Shown: in pieces, positions 1 through 5,155 of the stretch
Layout of the letters: every line of letters starts with the position of its first letter
Position numbering within the stretch: position 1 is the stretch's first letter
Program-made: the position numbers and the translations under genes
Notes under the pieces: model-generated
Databases searched by the model: none
What the model was told of the DNA's origin: nothing
The model's input: only the letters and a program-made list of their open reading frames with translations
NCBI GenBank assembly: GCA_903919625.1
Contig: CAIXIZ010000076.1
Span: 1 to 5,708, forward strand
Origin: an uncultured Verrucomicrobiota bacterium
GTDB taxonomy: Bacteria > Verrucomicrobiota > Verrucomicrobiia > Opitutales > Opitutaceae
DNA: 5,708 nucleotides
Direction: 5' to 3'

Positions 1-20
1 CCCGCCCACCCCGCCCAAGC
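1..20 (+). repeat. Left copy of 20-bp terminal direct repeat
   Basis: The sequence CCCGCCCACCCCGCCCAAGC is identical to the last 20 bases of the window. It encodes PPTPPK of the Pro-rich linker of gene A, in the same reading frame as at the right end. Confidence 0.97.
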
Positions 21-682
21 CGGTCACCAGCGGTTCCGCCCCCGGCAGCCCGGGAGCAATGCCCGCCCTGGGTTCCTCCTCGCCGGGCCGCGCCACCACG
101 ATGCGCGCCTTCATGCCTGATGCCGGTCCGGCCACCATCGCGGTGCAACTGCCCGGCGGAGTCTCCTATTGTTGGGACGCCGGAGCCGGCCGGTTCCGCT
201 ACGCCTGGACCGGCGGCTACATGACGATGCCCCCCGCCGCCGAGCGGGGTCTCGCCACGATCCAGGGAGAGGTTTTTTATCGCGAGCCATCCTACCCGCT
301 CCGCGTCGCCACGTCACCCGAGGCCAGCCTCAAGGTGGAATATCGCATGGACCTGGACGGGGCCGGCCGGCTGGTCATCATTCCCGGTTCCGAGCCCAAG
401 CAGATCGATTTCAAAGGCTATACGATCGACGCCCAGCGCATCCCCGAATTCGAAACGATCGTGGACGGTGTCCGGGTGCTGGAACGCGCCGAGGTCAAGG
501 ACGGCAAGCTGGTCCGCCGCTTCCGCACCACCGGCGCCGCCACCGTCTGGTTCTACGTTCCCCCGGAAGCCCGGGGCAGTTTCGCCGTGTCCGGGGGAAC
601 CAAGGACGGCGCCGCCTTCTACAAATTTGCCGGCCCCGAGGCCCAAGAGTTTACCATCACCCTCCCCCTGCCCAAAAAATAA
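1..682 (+). CDS. C-terminal part of gene A: Pro-rich linker plus PVC-type beta-rich domain (5' end cut by the window edge)
   Basis: The frame is open from base 2 and stops at TAA 680-682. It begins with a Pro/Ser/Gly-rich linker (PPTPPKPVTSGS...) and then a beta-rich domain of about 190 residues starting near RAFMPDAGPATIAV, with a PGGVSYCWDAG segment, an RYAWTGGYM segment, an FKGYTID segment and an FETIVDGVRV strand near the middle. I recall similar 'MPD.GP..IAV..PGGV...DA...R..YAW.G' segments in secreted cytochrome- or cupredoxin-linked proteins of Verrucomicrobiota; its function is unknown to me. The ATG at 59 lies inside the linker and is not a convincing start: there is no signal peptide there and the frame is open to the left edge. 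Through the 20-bp terminal overlap the frame continues from the cupredoxin at 5156, making a 404-aa protein in which this is the C-terminal half. Gene B starts 4 nt after the stop, so the two are probably co-transcribed and co-translated. If the ends do not really join, this is a 5'-truncated gene of unknown beginning. Confidence 0.8.
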   Translation, partial: PPTPPKPVTSGSAPGSPGAMPALGSSSPGRATTMRAFMPDAGPATIAVQLPGGVSYCWDAGAGRFRYAWTGGYMTMPPAAERGLATIQGEVFYREPSYPLRVATSPEASLKVEYRMDLDGAGRLVIIPGSEPKQIDFKGYTIDAQRIPEFETIVDGVRVLERAEVKDGKLVRRFRTTGAATVWFYVPPEARGSFAVSGGTKDGAAFYKFAGPEAQEFTITLPLPKK

Positions 683-686
683 TCAC

Positions 687-2411
687 ATGAACCGCCCCGC
701 CGTCTTCACCCCCCGACCCTCCGTCCGGTCTGTTTCATGCTGGTTTTTCGCCGGTGCCGCCGCTTTCGCGCTGTTGACCGCCACTGATGCTTCGGCCGCA
801 GGCGGCCGGGCCAACGGCAACCAGCAGGTGGCCTTTGACACCGCCCCCAGCAACTTTTTCAAGTACTATGATGTCGAGGATATCGAGCTGCCCGAAGGGC
901 GGCCCTCCGTCGACGGCCTGGCCATCATGCCGGACGGCCGGGTCGTGGTCACCTTCTACACCGGCTGGGTTTGCTTTTATGACGTGAAAACCAAGAAGTG
1001 GTCCACGTTTGCCGAGGGTCTCCATACCCCGGAGGGTGTATGGCCGCTGAGCAACCGGGAACTGCTGGTCATGCAGATGCCGGAGCTGACCCTGCTGGTG
1101 GACAGCACCGGCTCTGGCCATGCCGACCGCTTTCAGACCGTCTCGGACCACTTCGGCCTGTCCGGCAACTACTCCGAATTTGCCTTCGGTCCGCTCAAGG
1201 ACAAGGAGGGTAACATTTTTTTCAGCCTGGGCACCGGCTCCAACCAAGGGGCGCCGCTGACCACCGAGGTTCGCGGTTTCTTCAACCCCAACGGCTCATG
1301 GAGCCGGATGACCTCGCCCGTGCCCTATCGTGGCTGGATCATGAAAATCACCCCGGACGGGAAAACCATCCCATATGCCGCCGGATTCCGCGAACCGAAC
1401 GGCATCGGCTTTGATCCGCAGGGCCGGCTTTTCTCCGTCGACAACCAGGGTGATTGGGTGGGTGCCTGCGCGCTCTATCGGGTGGAGCAGGACCACTTTT
1501 ACGGCCATGTGCCCGACCTGCTCTGGCGCAAGGATTTCGAAGGCGGCATCCAGGCCATCGACACGCCGGTGGAAGAGCTGGACAAGCTGCGCACCCGCGC
1601 GGCGGTCGTCTTTCCCTATGGCGACATGTCCAACTCCGCCACCCAGCCGATGTGGGACACCACGGGCGGCAAGTTCGGACCGTTCAACGGCCAGGCCTTT
1701 CTCGGCGAGATGAACCAGCGCTATCTCATGCGGGTGATGCTGGAAGAGGTGGACGGCCAGACCCAGGGCGCCGTGTCACCATTCCTGAACGACCCATACA
1801 ATCCCAAGCTCCGCCAGGGCAACAACCGCCTCGCCTTCGACGCCCAGGGCGGCCTGTGGGTGGGCCAGACCTTCCACACCGCCTGGACGGGCGCGGTCGG
1901 GCTGCAACATATCACCTGGAAGGGAGTGGTTCCCCTGGAAGTCTCCGCCATGAAGATCACCGAGGACGGCTTTGAACTGAACTTCACCCGGCCAGTAAAT
2001 CCTGCGACTGCCGGCAATGTCGCGTCCTACGCGATGAAAACCTATTACTACAATTACCATGAGGAATATGGCTCCGACAAATACGACAACCATCCGGTGG
2101 ACATCACCTCGGCCGTCGTGTCGGCCGACCATAAGCGCGTCACGCTGCACCTGGACAAGCTGGAGGCCTGGCGGCTGTATGACCTTGGCCTGGATGGCAT
2201 CGTGAGCGAGGACGGGCAGCACCAACTGCTCAGTCCCTGGGTCGTTTATACCGTAAATCATCTCCTGCACAACACCCCGCCGCCGCGCGCGCCGGAACCT
2301 CACGCCCCGACCCAGCGGCGCACCCCGCGGTATCCGACGGCTGACGGCACGGAAAACGGAATGAAGTCGGTAGGTGGTCCGCAGGAGTTCCTGCCCCTGA
2401 GGCCAAACTGA
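687..2411 (+). CDS. Gene B: exported beta-propeller protein, sorbosone/PQQ-dehydrogenase-like (PVC type, possibly DUF7133)
   Basis: This 574-aa product is probably periplasmic or surface-exposed. Residues 1-38 look like a signal peptide: an Arg-containing start, a hydrophobic FFAGAAAFALLTA core, and a likely cut after DASA. Residues about 58-412 have repeated beta-propeller blade motifs, such as LAIMPDGRVVV, FKYYDVEDIELPE and REPNGIGFDPQGRLFSVD, as in soluble glucose/sorbosone dehydrogenase-like and SMP-30-like propellers. Residues about 416-523 look like an Ig-like domain (AMKITEDGFELNFTRPVNP; then YYYNYHEEYGSDKYD and VVSADHKRVTLHL), a combination I associate with a PVC family probably called DUF7133. 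No CXXCH haem site is present. Residues 529-574 are a Pro/Arg-rich tail that looks unstructured. I chose ATG 687 over the in-frame ATG 468 because the upstream 73 residues overlap gene A in another frame and would bury the signal peptide. No clear Shine-Dalgarno is seen; with 4 nt after the stop of A, coupled translation is likely. The enzyme activity and substrate are not shown by the sequence. Confidence 0.85.
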   Translation: MNRPAVFTPRPSVRSVSCWFFAGAAAFALLTATDASAAGGRANGNQQVAFDTAPSNFFKYYDVEDIELPEGRPSVDGLAIMPDGRVVVTFYTGWVCFYDVKTKKWSTFAEGLHTPEGVWPLSNRELLVMQMPELTLLVDSTGSGHADRFQTVSDHFGLSGNYSEFAFGPLKDKEGNIFFSLGTGSNQGAPLTTEVRGFFNPNGSWSRMTSPVPYRGWIMKITPDGKTIPYAAGFREPNGIGFDPQGRLFSVDNQGDWVGACALYRVEQDHFYGHVPDLLWRKDFEGGIQAIDTPVEELDKLRTRAAVVFPYGDMSNSATQPMWDTTGGKFGPFNGQAFLGEMNQRYLMRVMLEEVDGQTQGAVSPFLNDPYNPKLRQGNNRLAFDAQGGLWVGQTFHTAWTGAVGLQHITWKGVVPLEVSAMKITEDGFELNFTRPVNPATAGNVASYAMKTYYYNYHEEYGSDKYDNHPVDITSAVVSADHKRVTLHLDKLEAWRLYDLGLDGIVSEDGQHQLLSPWVVYTVNHLLHNTPPPRAPEPHAPTQRRTPRYPTADGTENGMKSVGGPQEFLPLRPN

Positions 2412-2446
2412 GCGGCGCTCGGGCAGTCCAGTTTGTATTGGTTTGG

Positions 2447-2497
2447 ATGTAGCCGGCCTCGCTGAGGCCGGATCCGGGGTCGGCGACCCGGCTACAT
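2447..2497. repeat. Compound double-hairpin element 1 (REP-like)
   Basis: A perfect 10-bp outer stem (ATGTAGCCGG 2447-2456 with CCGGCTACAT 2488-2497) flanks the unit. Inside are two adjacent hairpins: CCGGCCTC/GAGGCCGG (2453-2460 with 2464-2471, loop GCT) and CCGGGGTC/GACCCGG (2474-2481 with 2485-2491, one bulged G). The outer and inner stems share bases, so they are alternative folds or a three-way junction with shortened arms. It starts 35 nt after the stop of gene B, so it could protect the transcript end or help termination. I recall 'GTAGCCGG...' elements like this in verrucomicrobial intergenic DNA. Confidence 0.85.
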
Positions 2498-2509
2498 TAT
2501 AGTTCGCAA

Positions 2510-2564
2510 GGTGGAGCACGTTGTCCCCAACGTGCTGAACCGGTTGGAGACAACCGGTTCCACC
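2510..2564. repeat. Compound double-hairpin element 2
   Basis: A short outer stem (GGTG 2510-2513 with CACC 2561-2564) encloses two perfect hairpins side by side: AGCACGTTG/CAACGTGCT (2515-2523 with 2528-2536, loop TCCC) and GAACCGGTTG/CAACCGGTTC (2537-2546 with 2551-2560, loop GAGA). The plan matches element 1, which ends 12 nt upstream, although the stem sequences differ. Both strands would fold equally well. Confidence 0.85.
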
Positions 2565-2587
2565 TGGTTGCACGCATCGCAACCAGG
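2563..2587. repeat. Perfect 9-bp hairpin next to element 2
   Basis: CCTGGTTGC (2563-2571) pairs with GCAACCAGG (2579-2587) around a 7-nt loop. It overlaps the last two bases of the outer stem of element 2, so the two folds compete at that point. Confidence 0.75.
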
Positions 2588-2639
2588 GGACGGTGCCGGT
2601 CGCCGCCGGGCGGAAAGACTGAGAAACTGAACCAATTCC

Positions 2640-2761
2640 AAAATAATTCAGAAGCCGGAGGCCAGATGCCAGAGGTCAGAAACAATCCAAATTCCGCAAT
2701 CCGAAATCAGCATTTCCAATTCCACCGCTGACTCCTGGCTTCCTGGTTTCTGAATTATTTT
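2640..2761. repeat. Long imperfect inverted repeat with 14-bp perfect ends
   Basis: AAAATAATTCAGAA (2640-2653) is the exact reverse complement of TTCTGAATTATTTT (2748-2761). The similarity continues inward: the left arm GCCGGAGGCCAGATGCCAGAGGTCAG (split here as GCCGGAGGCCAGATGCC then AGAGGTCAG) is a diverged match to the reverse complement of the right arm, ACCAGGAAGCCAGGAGTCAG. The arms are thus about 34-40 nt, separated by about 48 nt. 'CCAGGAAGCCAGGA' blocks are ones I recall from verrucomicrobial and planctomycete intergenic regions. No transposase or target duplication is visible. Confidence 0.8.
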
Positions 2762-2802
2762 TCCGGCAATCCGCATTCCAAATTCCGAAATCCGAATTTC
2801 AG
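2686..2802 (+). repeat. Degenerate direct repeats of the TCCAAATTCCG / AATCCGAA type
   Basis: The block 2686-2710 (TCCAAATTCCGC then AATCCGAAATCAG) recurs at 2777-2802 (TCCAAATTCCGA then AATCCGAATTTCAG) with few changes. GCAATCCG also occurs at 2696-2703 and 2766-2773. Smaller 'ATTCC' and 'ATCCGA' units recur at roughly 9-11 nt spacing. One copy lies inside the inverted repeat at 2640-2761 and the other just outside it. This is simple-repeat-like intergenic DNA and has no coding character. Confidence 0.7.
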
Positions 2803-2908
2803 CCATGTCCGATCCCGCCCCCAAGACCTGGGGCAAACGGCGGACGGACGTTAGCCCTCGCCAAGCCGGAACAAAACCGGCAGGGTCGCCTCTTACGTAA
2901 TCCCCTCC

Positions 2909-5011
2909 ATGCTTCGTCTGCCGTTAACTTTTGCCCGTCTTTTTCTCACTCTGCTGGTCGCGTTGCCCGCGACGGCTGCGTCTGGTGCCGGGTTGTCGTT
3001 TCTGGCGGCCACCCCGCCCTCGCCGGTGCAGGCTTCGCTGGTCGCAGCGGACATATCGGTGCAACCGGGCCGGCCCTTCACGGTCGCGCTGCGGCTGGAG
3101 CACCAGCCCGGCTGGCATACCTACTGGATGGTCCCGGGCACCGGTCTCGCCACCACCTTAAAATGGGACCTGCCGCCCGGCTGGACCGCCAGTGAAATCC
3201 AATGGCCCACTCCCGAAAAAATCATCGACGTTCACGGGGTCATCACCGGGCAGGGTTACAAGGGTATCCTTTATCTTCCCGTCACGCTCACTCCGCCGTC
3301 CGATCTCAAGCCAGGCGAAAGCATCACGCTCAAGGCCGCCGCCGACTGGCTGATGTGCAACCAGGAGTGCGTCCCCGGCTCGGCCAAGCTGCAACTCATA
3401 CTGCCCATCGCCGCCGATGCGCCCAAGCCCGACCCCGCCAACTCTGCCGTCGGAGAGGCCGTGAACACCCTGCCAAGTCCGCTCGATGGCTGGCAGGCGC
3501 AGGCCACCCAGTCTGGCAAAATCATCACACTCCGCCTCACCGGTCCGGCCAGCGCGCCGGCACCGCGCACGCCATGGTTTTTTGGCGACAAAGATCTGGT
3601 CGCCTATGATCAGCCGCAGCAATTTCGCGTCGAACCGCCCGGCGTATTTGTGCTGCAACTCGCGCTCTCGCCCACGGCAACGGCCGGACTCAAACAGCTG
3701 ACGGGCGTGCTGCGGACCGAAGGCAGCTGGACGGCTGACGGCCCGGCCCGGCCCGGCCTGGCCATCGCTGCTCCGCTCACACTGGCCGCCGCGACGGTCG
3801 CGAGCGCTCCCGCCGGCAGTTTCGCCGGCACCCTGGCATTCGCCTTTTTGGGCGGGCTGATCCTCAACCTCATGCCCTGCGTGTTTCCCGTGCTCGGCAT
3901 CAAAATCCTCGGTTTCGTGCATCAGTCCGGGACCGACCGCCGCAAGGTCATGGGTCACGGGCTCATTTTTACCGCCGGCGTGCTGCTCTCATTTTGGACA
4001 CTGGCGGGCGTGCTGGCCGCATTGCGGTCGGGCGGTGAGCAACTGGGCTGGGGGTTCCAGCTGCAATCCCCCGCCTTCGTCTTTATGCTGGCGGCGGTCA
4101 TGCTGGTGTTTGCGCTGAATCTCAGCGGCGTGTTTGAGTTCGGCCTGGGCGCGACCGCCGTGGGTGGCCAGTGGCAGTCGCAATCGGGTTACTCCGGATC
4201 GTTTTTCACCGGAGTGCTGGCGACGGTCGTGGCGACGCCTTGCAGCGCCCCGCTGCTCGCGCCCGCCCTCGGCACGGCGCTCACCTTGCCACCAAGCCAG
4301 TCGTTCCTGGTGTTCACCACCATCGCCCTTGGACTGAGCACGCCCTATCTGCTACTGTCAGTTTTCCCCGGCGCCGTGAAATGGCTGCCCCGACCGGGCG
4401 CCTGGATGGAGACCTTCAAACAGCTCATGGCCTTTCCATTATATGCGACCACCGGTGCGCTGGTGTGGGTGCTGGTCGGGCAGGTCGGCGAAGTGGCCCA
4501 GCGCAATGCCATCTTCGGCCTCACCGTGGTGGCAATGGCCGCCTGGTGCTATGGGCGTTTTACTGCGCCGGGGAGCAAACCCGCGCGCACCCGGTTGGGG
4601 ATCGCAGGCGGGATCGCCTTGCTCGCGTTTGGCGCGTGGCTCGGCTGGCCGCAGTCCGCCGCCGCAGACGATCTGACCTGGGAGCCGTGGAGCGCCGAAC
4701 GGGTGACGCAATTGCAGGCCGAAGGGCGGATCATCTATGTGGATTTCACCGCGCGCTGGTGTGCGACGTGCCAGACCAACCGCAAACTGGTCTTTGACTC
4801 GGCCGAGGTGCGCCGGGTCTTTCAGGAGAAGAAAATTGCCACCCTCCGGGCCGACTGGACTAACCGGGATGCGAAAATTGCGGACGAACTGGCCAAATGG
4901 GGCCGGGCCGCCGTGCCGTTTGATCTCATCTATCTTCCCGGCACGCCGGAGCCGAAACTGCTGCCCGAGTTGCTGACGCCGGGCATCGTCCTGGATGCGT
5001 TGGAAAAATGA
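2909..5011 (+). CDS. dsbD: Gene C: DsbD/ScsB-family transmembrane thiol-disulfide reductase
   Basis: This 700-aa inner-membrane protein should pass electrons from cytoplasmic thioredoxin to extracytoplasmic thiol proteins. Residues 1-25 are a signal peptide (LFLTLLVALPATAASGA). Residues about 45-165 form the DsbD-alpha-like domain, ending in ADWLMCNQECVPG with the cysteine pair C150/C154. Residues about 185-295 are a second beta-rich segment, as in longer ScsB-like members. Eight likely membrane helices fall at about 303-323, 350-371, 388-408, 429-457, 464-489, 505-527, 532-549 and 562-580. They hold the core cysteines C324 (NLMPCVFPVLG) and C445 (VVATPCSAPLLAP). Residues about 585-700 are a thioredoxin-like gamma domain with WCATC (C618/C621) and a probable cis-proline at P670 (AAVPFDLIY). 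All six cysteines of the DsbD relay are therefore present. It is longer than E. coli DsbD (about 565 aa) because of the extended N-terminal region. ATG 2909 directly precedes the signal peptide; no good ribosome binding site is visible. Gene A follows on the same strand after 144 nt. Confidence 0.93.
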   Translation: MLRLPLTFARLFLTLLVALPATAASGAGLSFLAATPPSPVQASLVAADISVQPGRPFTVALRLEHQPGWHTYWMVPGTGLATTLKWDLPPGWTASEIQWPTPEKIIDVHGVITGQGYKGILYLPVTLTPPSDLKPGESITLKAAADWLMCNQECVPGSAKLQLILPIAADAPKPDPANSAVGEAVNTLPSPLDGWQAQATQSGKIITLRLTGPASAPAPRTPWFFGDKDLVAYDQPQQFRVEPPGVFVLQLALSPTATAGLKQLTGVLRTEGSWTADGPARPGLAIAAPLTLAAATVASAPAGSFAGTLAFAFLGGLILNLMPCVFPVLGIKILGFVHQSGTDRRKVMGHGLIFTAGVLLSFWTLAGVLAALRSGGEQLGWGFQLQSPAFVFMLAAVMLVFALNLSGVFEFGLGATAVGGQWQSQSGYSGSFFTGVLATVVATPCSAPLLAPALGTALTLPPSQSFLVFTTIALGLSTPYLLLSVFPGAVKWLPRPGAWMETFKQLMAFPLYATTGALVWVLVGQVGEVAQRNAIFGLTVVAMAAWCYGRFTAPGSKPARTRLGIAGGIALLAFGAWLGWPQSAAADDLTWEPWSAERVTQLQAEGRIIYVDFTARWCATCQTNRKLVFDSAEVRRVFQEKKIATLRADWTNRDAKIADELAKWGRAAVPFDLIYLPGTPEPKLLPELLTPGIVLDALEK

Positions 5012-5155
5012 AGGCAGGCCAGGCGCCCCGCGCACCTGATGCGAAAAGAGGTCTGGCCGGCGACCGGTCCGCATCCGTGATTAAGCCCCGCTCCACCAAG
5101 GGCAAACAGGTTCATCCTTACAAATATTTCCTTCCCATCGGGTGCGGCTTGCGGC
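5012..5155. other. Gap between genes C and A
   Basis: This 144-nt spacer probably carries the leader of gene A. The stop at 5078-5080 closes the frame of A upstream. The AT-rich patch near 5117-5132 (TTACAAATATTTCC) could include a -10 element, but I found no convincing -35 partner at normal spacing. No copper-responsive operator of a type I recognise is visible. No terminator-like hairpin with a T-run follows gene C, so read-through from C to A is possible. Confidence 0.5.

Larger units (their letters stand above)
2412..2908. other. 497-nt intergenic region rich in inverted and direct repeats
   Basis: No convincing gene lies between B and C. Reading left to right: 2412-2446 is featureless; 2447-2497 and 2510-2564 are two compound double-hairpin elements; 2563-2587 is another perfect hairpin; 2588-2639 shows nothing clear; 2640-2761 is a long imperfect inverted repeat; 2686-2802 carries degenerate direct repeats and is more AT-rich than the rest of the window; 2803-2908 is the leader of gene C, with a weak hairpin GCCGG/CCGGC (2865-2881) and a doubtful 31-codon frame at 2805-2900. 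I could not identify a sigma-70-like promoter for gene C with confidence. There is no T-run after the hairpins near the end of gene B, so a classical intrinsic terminator is not supported. Confidence 0.85.

Noticed and set aside
59..682. Gene A fragment as an independent 207-aa gene starting at ATG 59
   Set aside because: The frame is open to the window edge, the ATG lies in a Pro/Ser/Gly linker with no signal peptide, and the right-end cupredoxin frame joins it through the terminal overlap.
468..686. Longer start for gene B at ATG 468, giving 647 aa
   Set aside because: The extra 73 residues are a Pro/Ser/Ala-rich shadow of the end of gene A in another frame, and they would place the clear signal peptide internally. 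ATG 687, 4 nt after the stop of A, fits better.
2447..2497. Intrinsic terminator of gene B
   Set aside because: The stem is strong, but the following sequence (TATAGTTCGC) has no T-run. A role in transcript protection or Rho-linked ending cannot be excluded.
1776..2582. Antisense frame of 268 aa on the - strand
   Set aside because: It lies mostly opposite the well-supported gene B, shows no recognisable domain, and has the Arg/Pro/Gly-rich make-up expected from the complement of GC-rich coding DNA.
2640..2802. CRISPR array
   Set aside because: The repeats are degenerate, irregularly spaced, include inverted copies, and have no equal-length unique spacers or cas genes.
2640..2802. Iteron-type plasmid origin
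   Set aside because: Repeats are too degenerate and irregular, there is no Rep gene, and no DnaA box could be called with confidence; kept only as a speculative possibility in the findings.
3158..3958. Antisense frame of 266 aa on the - strand inside dsbD
   Set aside because: It is fully covered by the DsbD gene, whose domains and six key cysteines are intact; there is no signal peptide or motif on the - strand.
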